DNA of 64,000 bases from Sindora glabra (GCA_020226215.1 CM035235.1:5035151-5099150), one strand, 5' to 3'. Positions 37,991-51,290 are shown, numbered from the stretch's first letter. Notes: generated by a model from the sequence alone, not told the origin. Program-made: numbers and translations.

Positions 37991-40357
37991 AATCTGTGGG
38001 AGGCAAGCATGTTTCGTGCCTCCTTGGAAACATTGGTGTATGAATAAAATAAAGACGAAATCATCATCAATCATTTTTTATGATATAATTGAAACATAAA
38101 AAATGGTCTATATTCTTAGAGTTCAAATTTAGGAGTTGGTTATATGTAGGAAAGGTGTTAACATCCTACAAAATTTGTTCAAAGAATGATTGCTTATTTA
38201 TTTTAATTCTATCTTATGAATTGAATTATGATTATCTTTATTGTATTATATGTGTATTTTTCTTGAAAATATGATTTGGATTTTAATTATTTTTGTTGAT
38301 TTGGTTACCAATATATACCTAACTTCATGGTAAGATTTGGATAAAATAAAGTATTTTAATAATATTAAGTATTGTCATGATCCTACCTACTATCAAATTA
38401 CTTAATTTTGATATGTCATAAGCATAAATTTTATTATTTTTGAAAGAATTTTATTTTATTATATTATACTTGGAAGTTTTATTATTTCTAAAATATTTTA
38501 TTATTTCATCTTAGAAAGGTTTTTATTTTATTATATTTAAAATATGCAAAATCCATCTAATTTCATGGTGAGACTTGAATGAAAGAAAATGCCTTAATAA
38601 TATTAAATACTATTATGATCGCACTTGCAATTAAATTACTTAATTTTGATATGTCATTGGTATAAATTTTATTATTTGAACGATGTTTTAATTTATTATT
38701 TTTAAAATATTTTTAAAGGATTTTTATTTTATTATTTATGAATTATTAATATTTAATCATTTTAAAAATATTTTTACTTTATTATTTTTTGAATATTTTA
38801 AATAATATGTTTATAATAATAATTTTTTAAAATAATAATAAGATAAATAAAATCATTTAAATGATTTTATTTATTTATTTAGCATTGTATCAATAATTTT
38901 AATTTATATTATTAAAATTGTTTAACTTCATGGCCAAATCTAAAATAAATTTTTTTTAGAAGAATCAAAATTATAATTCTAATATTATTCTATAATTTTA
39001 TAGTATCAAATTTATTTAATTTTATGGTTAAATCTAAATACATAATTGTTCAAAAAAATTAAAATTATAATTCAATATTATTTTTATAATTTTTAAAATA
39101 TCAAATTTATCTAACTTTATAATCAAAATTGAATAAAGAATTACTTAGAAAAATTAAAATTATATTTATTACACTTGCAATTATTTTTAACATTATTCTA
39201 TCATTACAAAATTTTAAATTATATATTTTTTAAATAAAAATACAAAATTATGAGTACACATTATGAGTATAAGATAATTTTTATGTGCAAAAATATTAAA
39301 ATTCTTTAATTTAATTGGCTCACCTAATTTTAAAAAAATATCTCTCACCTCAATATTGTTAAAATAGTTTGAACCTTCAAACTATTTTATCTTTACTCTG
39401 TCATAGAAATTATAAAAAATAATATCACATTTTAAATAAATAAAATAGAATGAAGTAAGAAAAAAATTTTAAAAATGAGATGGGATGGCATTAAAAGGGA
39501 AGTCCCTTAAAAGGACTTTTGAAAAGGGACGTCCTTTTTTTATTTTTATAATTTATATTTTTTAACAAATAAAATTTAAAATTTAAAATAAAATAAAAAT
39601 TAAAATAAATAAATAAATAAAGTAAGACAGGAGATAGGATGCCATAAATATATATTAAAAACTAATAAAATCCTCTCTCTCTCTCTCTCTCTCATTATCT
39701 TTTCGTTTTTACATATTTTCTTTTTCTTCATCTACAAATTCAATTTACTTGCTCTTTCCTCTTGTTCTTCTTCTCTTCTTCTTCTTCTTCTTCTTCTTCT
39801 TCTTTCTAGTCTTTTTAACTCTTCTTTTCTTTTTTTTTAAAACACCTTTTCCTTTTTTCCCTTTTTTGTAGAAATTTTTTTATCTTCTTTCCCATTACAA
39901 GTATTTTTTATTCTTTCTCTCCCTCTCTGAATAATATACTTCTCTCTTCACTCTGAAAACTAGTTTCTCTTTAAATAATACAAGTTTTGTGCTTTTCACG
40001 TGTAAAGGGAGAAAAGTCTATAATGGAAATGACAGAGAAATAAACTCCAAGTAAGTGAAAGTCGATGCCTCCATAATTGAAGTTGATAGCCAAGTTTAGT
40101 GAGATGTTAATAGCTAAATTTTAAAACTTGTAGCTATAAAATCTATAAAATTAGATTTGTAAACTATAATAAAGGAAGTCATAAGATACTCATGTACAAT
40201 ACGTTCTAACTATAGAATTTGCAAATGCAGAATTAAAGATATTCTACCCATGTCAAAATTTTTGTTTATTTGTTATTTGTTATTTTTTAATTTTTAATAT
40301 ATTTTTATATTTTAATATTTATTTGTATTATTATCAAGATAAAATTAGGTGTCAACA
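37973..40357. mobile_element. Nested LTR of about 2.4 kb, probably Ty3/gypsy, solo
   Basis: The ends are TGGTGTGCCCC at the left and GGTGTCAACA at the right, giving TG...CA termini on either strand. The left flank tatca and right flank tatat agree only partly as a 5-bp target duplication. Inside are an inverted pair around aagtcccttaaaaggac and gggacgtcctt (39500-39535), taaatatatatt followed by a CT microsatellite (39673-39695) and CTT repeats (39770-39805), suggesting a plus-strand promoter and leader. No coding sequence is present. Orientation is not settled. Confidence 0.65.
39673..39805 (+). repeat. CT and CTT pyrimidine microsatellites in the nested LTR
   Basis: A CT run of about 11 units near 39673-39694 and a CTT run near 39765-39803 lie downstream of a TATA-like stretch. 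This is a common look for a plant LTR leader. Confidence 0.85.
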
Positions 40358-41569
40358 TATATAAGTAAGAAACTAATTTTATTTGCAAATAGACTTAAAT
40401 AACTTTTCAATAATAGGTCATTTTCTCAAATTGAAATGAAAAAGTTATGATTTTTTAAAATTAAGTTTATAATTCTATTTTCGAGAATCAATTGCATAAT
40501 CGATTTTAGTTAGGAAAAAGCAAAAATTTTCATTAAAATTGATTGCACAATCGATTGTGACCGTTCTAGTGCCAAAAAATAACTATAAACAGCTAATTTT
40601 TATTTCCAAATGTTCTAACTGGCTATAATACCCCCATAAGCTTTTTATATATCCTAAGAAACATCAAATATGAAATAGAGAAAGCTTGGATTTCATCTTT
40701 TAATATTATTTTACTCTTTCTTTTATCTAAATTATGAATTAATCTCTCCATTCAAAAATTTTCAATTCTAAGAGCTTTATTTATTTCATTCACTTTATCA
40801 TAAAGTTTATTTGAGTTAATATTTATATTATATCACTTTTTAATTATAATGAATGATGTATCCCTTAGAAAATCCTAGAGAATGTGAGATAGCTCTTGTA
40901 AAAAGCAAATTTGCTCTAAGAAGAACAAAAGCATTGTAAAGTTTCTTTAAGTGCTAGTTGAAACTTAAAGGAATAGTAGATTAAAATATAAATTTAGAAA
41001 GTTTATAGAGTGAATGCACACCTTGGAGAGGATATTTAAGAAGAAACCATTATAAATTCTTATGTTTAATCTCTCTATCTCTATCTCTTTATTTTTCCAC
41101 ACTATACTTTGTTTTTGTTACTATAATTACATGCTCCATTTTACTTGATGAAATTATTGAATATATTGTGCTTTAATGTGGATCTTGATACTTAGATAAT
41201 TAAATGATTAAAAGAAAAATCTATCTATACATGTACTTCTTGATTCTTTATCTATGCATAGTTGAATCAGTTACTTTACACAAATACATTAAATTGTTAT
41301 ATGTTATGTGCAAACCTCTTCATTAAATATTCTTGAATTTGTTTCTTGATAATTTGTTTATATATAGTTGAATAAGTTAATTTGCACTAATTCTTTGAAT
41401 TATCATATTTTAAGTACAAACATCTTCATAAAATTCTCTTAGAATTGTTTGAATTAAGATTACTCTCGTAACTTTCCAAAATCAAAAGTTTTTTTCATAA
41501 AGAAATTTAAAAATGGTAAAAGTTTTAAAAATATTCAATGTACCCCCTCTTAAGTGCAGGTTGCTAAAG

Positions 41570-43230
41570 CCTACAACATATTCTTTGGACTTAAAGATGT
41601 ATTTGGGTGTTCCCTTGGTACATAGACAGATTTCAAAACATACTTATGGGCATATTACAAAGAAAATACAAGATAAATTATCTAGTTGGAAAATAAAGTA
41701 TCTATTTGTGGCAAGAAGATCTGTGATAGCTAAAGTAATGATCCAAGCTTTCCTAATATATATATTGGAAGTGACTAAATTACTTGTGGTAGTTATCAAT
41801 AAGATTGAAAGATATGAGTGTGATTTTATATGAGGACATGACCTAAGGGAAAGAAAATTACATTTTATCTTTTGGTATAGAATTTGTAGCCCAAAAAAGA
41901 TAGGTGACCTTGATTTCAAAAAACTAAAGGATCTAAATGAAGCTTGTTTATTGAAACTGGTTTGGAAGATTAAAACCCAGCTTGAAAAGTTGTAAGTTCA
42001 GGTACTATTTGGAAAATATGGGCAACACTATATTTCAGCTAGTTAGTTTATAGCCAAAAGGCTAGTTTTCCTTTATGGGAAACCTTGACTGGCATTAGCC
42101 ATCATCTAACAAGAAGAAGTGCACGGAGTATCAATAATGGCCAAATAACCTCCTTTTGGAATGACATACAGCTTGATGGCTTGTGTTTGAAGGATTATAT
42201 GAAGGAAGGGGTTGATAGAATCCCTTTTGACTTTTGAGGATAAAGTAATGAGCTATGTTCATGAAAAATGAAAGGTGAAATTTTGAACTTCTAAGTGCTT
42301 ATCTTCTTAAGGATTTAGTTTTACAATTTCATGCGGTTCTACCAGCATGTGAACAGCAGTGTGATAATTTAATGCATTGGGGGCAGATAAAAATGGTTAT
42401 TTTACTATTAAGAATGAATATAATTTAATTCGAAACCAGATAAGCCACCAGGGAAAGGCTATTTAGAAGATGTTTTAGAGGTGGGAGGATCTTGCAACGG
42501 ATTTGTGTTTTTCTCTGCAGAGTGTTTAATAATCGGATCCTTACTAATGAACAAAGAAAAAAAATAAGGTTTAGGGGACACGAACTACCTTATTTGCAAC
42601 AGTCCAATCAAAGATGAACTCCATATTTCTCAAGATTGTGTTCTCGCCAGAAGAATGTGGTTGGCTATGGTGGGTTATAAATATAAGACAATGTTTTTTA
42701 GCCTGGACTTTAGAGACTAGCTTCTGTACTTGAAACCAGCTGGGAAAAGATAAGAATGTAAGGTGGGAGGTTTGTTGGGGAGTCATGGTAAGGCTTTTCT
42801 GGTTTTGGAGGAACAAAATGGTGTCTGATGCTTACTTTTCTTTGCAACAATCTCCTTTGATTGCAAAACGGACATATCTCAAAGATATGGAAAGAGCTTC
42901 TCAAGTGTTGAATAATGCAATCTTGATTTCTACAAACTAGTACAGGGAAGTGAGCATCACTTGGCAATATACTCCCTCTAGATGGACCAAAGTAAATTGT
43001 GATGACCCTGTAAAGTTTGATGCAAACAAGGCTGCTTGTGGGGGTGTGTTAAGGAGCCATAAGGGTGAATGGATGGGAAGGTCTGTAAGGAACTTAGAAT
43101 GTTGCAATGCTATTGAAGCAGAACAATGGGGTGCTATTGAAGGCCTTAAATTGGTGTGGAAGAAGGGATGTAGGAAGTTAATTTTGGAGTTAAACTCTCA
43201 AATTGTAGTGAGTTTGTCGTAGGAAACCAA
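41570..43230 (+). pseudogene. LINE ORF2, 3' part: reverse transcriptase end and RNase H
   Basis: The frame resumes with TYSLDLKMYLGVPLVHRQIS, then HITKKIQDKLSSWKIKYLFV and a region ending CDFI, stop, GHD (normally FLWG). A weakly preserved zinc-binding region follows (42200-42740). The RNase H domain at 42950-43219 reads SRWTKVNCDDPVKFDANKAA, then CGGVLRSHKGEWMGRSVRNL, then EAEQWGAIEGL and the acidic LILELNSQ, where D is usual after ES. Several stops and frame changes are present. Together with 34611-36902 this forms one ORF2. Confidence 0.88.
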
Positions 43231-43513
43231 TATCTCTAACTCAAGGTATTGATTACTTCTATTTTTCTGCCTCAATTTACTTGCAAGAAACTGGCGAGTA
43301 TCGATTATCCATACTCATCGAGAAGCCGTAAAAGTGTTGACTAGCTAGCCAACTATGCCATTCATCTTGAGCTAGGTTTAACCATCCTATGAGAACTTCC
43401 TATTGAAATATGATTGCTTCTGTTGGGTGATGTTTGTGGAGTTCCTACTCCTAGAATGGTGCCTATGTAATTTATTTTCTTTTGTGGGCTTTGCCGTGTT
43501 CATAAAAAAAATG

Positions 43514-43526
43514 ATAATTTAATTGA
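43514..43526 (+). repeat. LINE target-site duplication, right
   Basis: ATAATTTAATTGA, identical to 32740-32752, immediately after the LINE's A-rich end. Confidence 0.9.
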
Positions 43527-46500
43527 AGAAAATGTCTTACACAATAAAATCGGTGCCGACATAAAATGGTGCTTCTTGTCTATAAAAATATTGGCATACC
43601 GATGCCATTGCTTTAAAATACGTTTTCATCATCTTCTAGACCTAGGATTGCAGACATTCTCTTGTTTAACTACAAAAGGAGAAAAAAAATTCTCTCCTTT
43701 AAAAATAATTATGAAGAAAAAAACAATTTCAGAGATGTTAGACTTCAACTTATCAATTTTGGAATTTTGACATTGAATTCCTATCTACCCATCAATTTGA
43801 CAATTTTAGTGTTTTCTTTGATAATAGAGGAGATTATATTTTATTTACGTGTAGTTTTTTTCTTCTTTATTTAATTTATTTATGTTTTTAGTATTACAAT
43901 TCAGTTATATATAGTTTTAATTTTTAATATTTTATATGTTTAAATTATTTTTATCCAAAATTTAATAAAAAATTATATGCATTATATGTGATCTTTATTT
44001 TTCTTAATTCTAATTTAATTTAATGTTCATTTAAAATCAAATTACCTTCAAAAAATTCTAATTATATTGAAGATTTGTCTTCTACAATTTACTTTACAAT
44101 TACTAAATAAAGGGTGTTAAATAAAATTTTTCAAAAGTAAATTAATCTTGAATGAGTTTCAAATTAAGTCAAATTTTGAAGCAATGAAAATCATATGTTA
44201 TATATGTGAATTTTTTATTAAATTTTAAATGAAAAATAATTTAAATAAATAAAATATTAATAATTGAAATTACGTGTAACTGAACTACAATACTTAAACT
44301 TATAGATAAATTATGTAAAAAAGGGCAAAATTAGCATGTAAGTTGTATGTGACTTTTTCTTTTATGCGACAAAATTCACTTGTACTGATAATCATACCTT
44401 AATGTGAAATGTTAGAAAAATTATTGAAGTAAAGGTCTGCATCAACCAATGCCCTAGGTGACACTAGTTAAGCAACATTTATTCGTATAGAAAGTTCTTC
44501 ATTAACATGAAAACCCTTCATCAACCCGCAAAGAAAAAAATAGTTTTTTTTTTATTTGAATACAAAAATAAAAGAAAACAAAATTAGAATAAATATTTTT
44601 TATTTATTAAGATAGAAAGTAAGAAAAATATTAAATTAAGTTGGATAACAATTTTACTCTTAAATTAATAAATTAGTTTTCAAATTATATAAAATTAATG
44701 AGTAAAATTATAATAAGTCAATTTTTCATTTCTTTTTTATTCGCTAAAAAACTTGTTTGGTGAGCTTCATCATTTTTTCTCATTTTTTCTTTCGTTCTTT
44801 TTCTATCTTATAACGAATAAAAAAAAGCTTACATTCTATTTCTTTTGATGAAAAAACTTTACAAAAAATATTTTTTTATTTAATATTAAATATCAAAAGT
44901 TTGGAGAAAATATTTTTTTCTATTTTAAAAAGGAATTTGCTTTCTTTCACAACTATGCCTCTAGGTATCATTCTTTAACCAATCAATATAAGTAATATAT
45001 CACTCCTTTTTTAATATATATGTAACTAATATTTTTTAATAAAAAATACTTTCAATGTAACAAATGAAGTTATAATATTTTATTATTTTTCTTTCTTTGA
45101 ATTTTCTTCCCACCCATATCTTATTAAAAAACAAACAAGAGTTTATATTTATTGGTTTTTATCATGTTTATCTTAAGAAAAAAATATTCAAAAATTTTAC
45201 CAATGTAATAAATAAATCAACCAAAAATTCATTTGAAAGTCCTATGAACAAATAGAAAACATAACATTATACCATTATCATTTGAACTTGAAACTTCATA
45301 TTTGTCGTTGTAATTAAGAATGTTGTTAAATGTAAGATGGTAGAGAAATTTTGTAAAATTTAATTCAATGAATATAAAAAAATTTGAATTTCAATTTTTG
45401 GACTTGTAGCATTTGTGTGTATATGTGTATAAAGGATATATTAAGTGATAAGAGTATTTTTAAATGAGAATAACAAAAGTGCATTATAACAATTGGATCT
45501 AATACTAAATGGTTAAGATTAAACTATAAAATTATGTAATACTTTTTAAGCAATTATATGACCATTTTAATTAGTCATATAATTTTTATTGAATATTTAA
45601 ATTGTAATTATCAATGTAAAATTTAATGGCCATAATTTACTTCTTTTATCTCTCACATAAAAACATTTCTCTTACTCAATATATTTCCTATATATGTGTG
45701 TGTACGTGCAGATTTGTATTTACACCATCACTTAGGTATGTGTTGCTATATTAATAAAAAAAATGCTAAAACTTTTTTATTATTGCTGTTGAAAATTTTT
45801 AATTATTATTACTATTTTATAATATGTCTTTTTCTTATATTTTACACTAATAATAAACCAAATTTAAACTATATCAACATATATGAGATCAATGTAAATG
45901 AAATGACTTATAATAAATCTAAACTATTAATCTCGTTAAATTTTAAAAGTTGATCTTATTTTATTTTAAAATAATTTTTATACTGCAAACAATCTATTGT
46001 CATTCTGAATTGATGCATTAAATAAAAATTTCTTATCCATTTTAATATAAAAAGCTTTAACTTAAAACTAAAAAATTATTTTAAAATTAAAACTATTAAT
46101 TATAATTATAGAGGTACGTGATTTTTTTAGTCATCACATAATTTCTAATTATATTTTAAATTTAATACAAGATTTGATAATTACATTCATAACTCTTATT
46201 TATATATAAAAATAATTTATCTATTTGTTATTTTCTATACTTATATATATATAGTTAACATTTTAAAATCTTAGTTTGAAAATTTTAATATTTTTGGACG
46301 GTTACGTACTAAGTTGATTTTTTTTTTATACATTTTCTATTGTGTCATGAAAATCATCATCAACTTTCCTTTTTTTTCCCTTTATTTTTACGGCAAAAAT
46401 GAGGAGGATTAAATCTAGGATTTTTCAGAAGTTTATCCATATCCCTTGTAGTATTTCACCACCTAGTTAGTTTATAAGAAGTATCTCTTCTTCTTAATGT

Positions 46501-46590
46501 GCTTATTATATTACTCATAAATTTTTAAAATTTAAAATAATATAATAAATTTTAAAATTATTTAAATAATTTTAATTTAATAATTTTTAC
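43527..46590. other. AT-rich intergenic region, nothing recognised
   Basis: Very AT-rich with long A and T runs. Short open frames at 43576-43874 and 45696-45953 consist of K, N, F, I and L codons as expected by chance. Confidence 0.6.
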
Positions 46591-46609
46591 ATCATTTCAT
46601 TTCTCTCGA

Positions 46610-47010
46610 ATTTTGAAAATTTTGAAGACAGGAAAATCCACCTCTTTTCTGTCGAAGGTGTGAACCCTGGGAGGAGTGTACAACTAAATTCTCCAATCTT
46701 TGTTGGAACAAGGAGAGAGAGAGGGAGGCGTTTGCGGTGGCCCTTGCCCTTTCAAATCGGAACCCGGCCAACAATGAGTGTGTGTGAGAAAGAATGAAAT
46801 GGTTCAGCTTTTTATTCCTTTTTATATTATTTAAATTTTAAATAGTAACAATGGCTGCAGAATGTGACAGCGGACTGAAAATTAACCCTTCTTTCTCCCT
46901 CTCTCTCCCCGATCCCAATGCGATCTCCAACAACGTTTTTATACTTTTTAATCAGCACCAAAGATGGGATTGGAGGGTAATTGAGATCAAATATATTTTA
47001 ATATTTGAGT
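46610..47010. promoter_or_regulatory. GC-richer island with opposed pyrimidine patches
   Basis: This contrasts sharply with its AT-rich flanks. The plus strand has ttctttctccctctctctcccc at about 46889-46910. The opposite strand has the complementary pattern of gagagagagggaggcg (46715-46730). Such Y-patches mark plant core promoters. A 53-codon frame starts at ATG 46851 (MAAECDSGLKINPSFSLSLP) and a 60-codon frame lies opposite at 46592-46774. Neither resembles a family I know. It could be an orphan first exon or promoter relic. Confidence 0.35.
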
Positions 47011-48894
47011 AAAGGTGAAGTTTATCGACTTCGAGGTACGAAATATGTTAAATTTTCAGACACTATTATATGACAAGTTTATAAATTCATGCGATTGCTC
47101 AAAGTTAAAAATTATCTTTTATTTAAATTAAATATTTATTTACATAAATAAATTTTATATTGTAGAAAATAGATAAAAATTTTACAATCTAATTTATTAT
47201 ATTTATTTTAAAACTATATATTTAAATTTGTGAATTCAATATATATTATTTTTTATTAAATAAAAGTACATAAAATCAATTAATTTTTTTCAAATATAAG
47301 TTTTTCATACTATTTTTTTGATAAATAAAAAGGGCTAAACCCCCCTCCAAAAAGAAAACTAGACATAAATTACTTTAGGAGTAACATCACCTTGTAAATG
47401 AAATTAAAAATTAGTAAGCAAACGCTGTATTCCAATTAATCTGCACACTTAATCACACCAATTAAATAGGAACACATTGAATATAAGCAAACCCATATAA
47501 CAAGGCAGGACTCAAAAGATACTCATTGAGTCTTTCATTAAAAAAAAAGGTTCAATAGTGAAAAGTAGAAGAGTTGAACACAATGAAGGAAGAGGTCTAA
47601 GTTTGTCAAAGGCAGCAGTGGAAAGTAGAGATAATGCCACTCTTCACCCTAAAAATCTTTCCATTTCTAAGGGAAAATTGTTATGATGGGCTCCATTGTA
47701 ATTTTTTATCTCCGTTTACTTCCCCCCTATATTTTCTCTCAATAGTCAAATAGTAGAAAATTAGAATTTCACATTTAATTTCACCTTTCTATTTATTTTC
47801 TCCCTTGTTTACTCTTATTCCAAACATAAGCGTTATCAAGACATTGCAAAGCACCCTAAGCTTCAGCTAGAATGATGTCACAATATCCTAAATTCTTTGA
47901 GAAACCCATGATTTACTCCTCTCTAGAATTTCTTATTAACCCACCACATCCATCCTATTTCAACTAAAGATTTACCACCCTATCCAAATTGATTTTCACT
48001 TGCCTATTATGAAAACTTCTCCACCTTATGGCAATAGTTTGCAAAAAATTGCCTACCTCCATTGTTTGCATGCTTTGGCTTTCATGCTTTATTTTATTAA
48101 CATAACTAAAAATATAAGAAATAGTTTTAATAGGAAAGTTAAACTAAGCACTAAATATGTGTTTATTTCTCCATTGCCAAAGCATCTAAACAACTACTCC
48201 CTATTTCATTAGCCAATCTCCATCTTCACCATAGAATTTGTGATCATACAAGTTCATTTAAATTCACTACTAAAGAGAAATATTAAAGACATGAACTTTC
48301 TTATAATAGTGAACCAAAGATACCCAGACTTATTTTATGCTAGGACAATCCCTTAAAGCATGAAGGATATCTTTAGGATTTTTGAAACATCAAGCATAAT
48401 TTAGTTTACCTATATTATGCTTATTGCATTCTTCATTTGCTAAGAAACTATTACTATAAAGCCTCTAAATGAAGAAATAGATTTTCTTTGGCATCTTCCA
48501 TCTCCATATAGTCTTCCAAATCATATTTGTCTCTTTCATCAAGGATTAAAAGATAAAGTTATAGGCACTCTTAATTGGAAAGTTATTATTATTGCTTCAT
48601 CTCCACATTGTTACACCATTGTCATTAAAAAGGTCAGGAGGCAGGTAGGTGGGCAATTTTGCCTGAGTTATAGTAAGGAGTAGATCCTTCGACACAAGCC
48701 ATTTCTAGTCATTGGATTTATTCCCAAGATCAGCTACCAACACTTTCTCCATTTGGATTGGAATTTGGGTAATAACCACTTCCCTTAAGCTAGCATTCAC
48801 AATCCATAAATCATACTCAAACTAAACCAAGCTCGTATTCCTTATAAGCGATGGGTACCTTCCAAATAGAGCTACTATACATGGCCATTCAACC

Positions 48895-49290
48895 TAATGG
48901 ATCTAACACGAAAAATATAAAATTTGATTTTTTTTATTTGATAGACACATTGAACTTTTTTTATAGCATGATTATTATTTGAGCTAGATTTGATTCATAA
49001 AAATAAAAAAAGCCTATTTAGCTGACCCAATTATATTAAAATTTTTAAATAATATAATTATATATATTAAAAAAAATTATATTTAATTAATTTTAATTTA
49101 AAAAAGATTACTTTAGTATATTTAAATATTTTATATATTTAAATATTCTATTATTTTATAATTATATATTTTTTATTTTAAAAAATTATTTTTACTTAAA
49201 AAATAAAAAAATAACATTCAGGCTTTTGAGCTGAACCTTCAAGCTATAAAAAAATAATTAGATTAAGTTAAACTAAATTTTTTAACAATT
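48895..49290. other. AT-rich block interrupting the minus-strand LINE
   Basis: LINE coding similarity stops at about 48890 and resumes at about 49290. Between them is very AT-rich sequence with cctaatggatctaac at one edge and ggcgagcttaagtttgaacc at the other. It is probably a small inserted element, but no inverted ends or duplication could be paired. Confidence 0.4.
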
Positions 49291-50589
49291 CAATAAGGCG
49301 AGCTTAAGTTTGAACCATGAATTTTATGCAATTTTACTGATGGTCCAACCTGTTGTACATCTTTACTTCCAAATAGAAATGCCATAGCATACAAAATGCT
49401 TTTCACACGAGAGTCCCTATTTTTAAGCAAAAGAACAACATTTAGATAATCATCTTTAAAATATTTATGCTTCAAGACTTAAGTCCATAGGCTAAACAAC
49501 CTAAGTTACCACACTAATTTTGATAAGCAAGTCTCATTCATATCTGTAAGCTATCTAAAGTCTAAGTCTCCAAAGTCTTTTTCTTGATAAATCTTTTACT
49601 AAGCTATCATATAAATTTTTCTCTCATTAATCTCATCATCCTATATAAAAATTGTCTCATATTTTTCAGTCTTTGAGAGAATAAAAATAAGAATAAAGGC
49701 CATCCGTATAATGTAGACAGGTATTGCTTGGATGATGGATTTCACCAAAATAACATGTTCAGTCATAAATAAATAGGGTGCCTTCCAACCAGCTAATTAC
49801 TTTTGGAATTTTTTAACTAGATGGCCATAAGTAACCTTTGTAACCTCTTACGAACAAGTAGGACCCCAAGATACATACTAATATTAGAAGAGAGAGAAAA
49901 ATCACATTTATTAATGATTGAATTTTACATGTCTAACTTTACATTATGAGAGAAAAAGATATTAGTTTTAGCATGATTAATTTTTTGTCACAAGATTTGC
50001 AGAATTATTATAAACACTTCAACATAATATCAATTTAAGCTTCATAAGCTTTTCTAGATAATAGTAAATCATTTGCAAACATCATATAAGAAATATGTGA
50101 TTTAAACTGACTAGTTTTTATAGGGATCCATTCCTTTTTAGCCATAATATTACAAATAATATGTGATAATTTATCCATGTGTAAAGCAAATATGAAAGGA
50201 GATAGAGGGTTATCTAACCTAACATCACGGGAAGGGTTGAAATTCTTATTTTTACTCTCATTTCATAATGCATTCATAGAAACTAAAGAACTACATTGCA
50301 TGATAATACTAATAAATTGACCATGCATGTTTAATTCCATAAGAATCTCCATAATAAAGTTCTAGTTTAGCCTAACATAGACTTTTTCATGATTAACCTT
50401 TATAGTAAAGAAACCTTTTTTATCCCTTATTCTTTGCATAAAATGAATTATCTCTTGAGTAATTACAATATTGTCTTGAATTTAGTGACCAAGAACAAAA
50501 CTAATTTGAAAGAAAGAAATCAAATTATGTGAAAATTTGATGGGAAACAGTTCATCCATTCTCATTAGCTCTTTAAACTTATGTACATA

Positions 50590-50890
50590 TTACAATAACG
50601 TGATTTCCATTAATCAGATATACACTCCTAAAATAGATAGGAAAGAAGATATATATCATATTCCTAAAATATAAAAAAAAAACATCCTAAATATAGAAAG
50701 AAGATATACCCTAAAATATAGGAAAGAAATCATCCTAAATATAGAAAGAAGATATGCATCATATTCCTAAAATATAGGAAAGAAATCTTCCTAAATATGT
50801 ACATAATCCTAATAAATTAGGTTATAAAGGCTCAATTCTATTGACAATAATCTTTGTAATACCTTATACAATACATTACATAAAGAAATA
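50590..50890. repeat. Short tandem repeats and LTR-like end inside the LINE remnant
   Basis: A unit of about 55-60 bp (cctaaatatagaaagaagat, then catattcctaaaatatagg, aaagaaat) recurs about three times at 50640-50800. It is followed by ttaggttataaaggctcaat, ctattgacaataatctttgtaat and acaatacatt, like a short Copia or TRIM LTR downstream of its TATA box. LINE coding similarity stops before and resumes after it. Confidence 0.5.
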
Positions 50891-51060
50891 GGCCAAAATC
50901 AATTTATAAACTCAAGCTTTTTGACTTTTGAGATCAAACAAATAAAAATTTTATTAATTTTAGTAATATCATTGTCTTTAAAAATTTCTTAGATTCCAAC
51001 ACATTTCAATTCTTCTAATAGAATATAGCTAGATAACCATCATCTCTTGGAGCCTTATCG

Positions 51061-51290
51061 CCTCATATAAAATATGTGTATGTGTGTGTGTGTGTGGGGG
51101 GGGGGGGGGCATCATCTCTTGGAAGCCTGATTTTTAATTTCTTCAAACCGGAACAATATGCTCCGCATTTGGCTTATCGCCTCATATAAAGTGTGTGTGT
51201 GTGTGGAGGGGGGGGGGGGGGGGCATCATCTCTTGGAAGCCTGATTTTTAATTTCTTCAAACCGGAACAATATGCTCCGCATTTTGCTCA
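51061..51290 (+). repeat. Two-unit ~120-bp tandem duplication with TG and poly-G runs
   Basis: Units start with cctcatataaa at 51061 and 51180. Each has a TG run, then a G run (14 Gs at 51096-51109; 16 Gs at 51208-51223), then catcatctcttggaagcctg, atttttaatttcttcaaacc and ggaacaatatgctccgcatt. The two units are almost identical outside the simple runs, so the duplication is recent compared with the decayed LINE it sits in. Confidence 0.93.

Larger units (their letters stand above)
36903..41569 (+). mobile_element. Copia/SIRE-like LTR (solo), interrupted by a second LTR
   Basis: The left edge (tattagccctaag, then gacaagttttgatgatgataaataaatgtt) resembles the start of SIRE-type Copia LTRs. 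The right edge (attcaatgtaccccctctt) resembles their typical end. Between them are a U3-like zone, a tataatacccccataagct stretch near 40625 with ttttatatat just after it, and no polyprotein gene, so this is most likely a solo LTR of about 2.28 kb. The LINE protein reads across it: NTRSDFT before and TYSLDLKMYLGVPL after. Possible target duplication tttac/cctac is imperfect, so the edges are good to about 15 bases. Confidence 0.7.
32753..43513 (+). mobile_element. L1-type LINE, full-length but inactive, with nested LTRs
   Basis: The element is bounded by the perfect 13-bp duplication ATAATTTAATTGA and ends in a short A run (cataaaaaaaatg). ORF1 and ORF2 domains occur in the standard order: DUF4283 and zinc-knuckle relic, apurinic-type endonuclease, reverse transcriptase, zinc-binding region, RNase H. 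Removing the nested 36903-41569 block leaves about 6.1 kb, the usual size of a complete plant L1. Stops and frameshifts throughout show it is long dead. The intact duplication shows that both ends are preserved. Confidence 0.93.

Noticed and set aside
41644..41919. 91-codon minus-strand frame
   Set aside because: It is the antisense of the LINE reverse transcriptase.
48000..48212. 70-codon plus-strand frame
   Set aside because: It is antisense to LINE-derived coding sequence on the minus strand.
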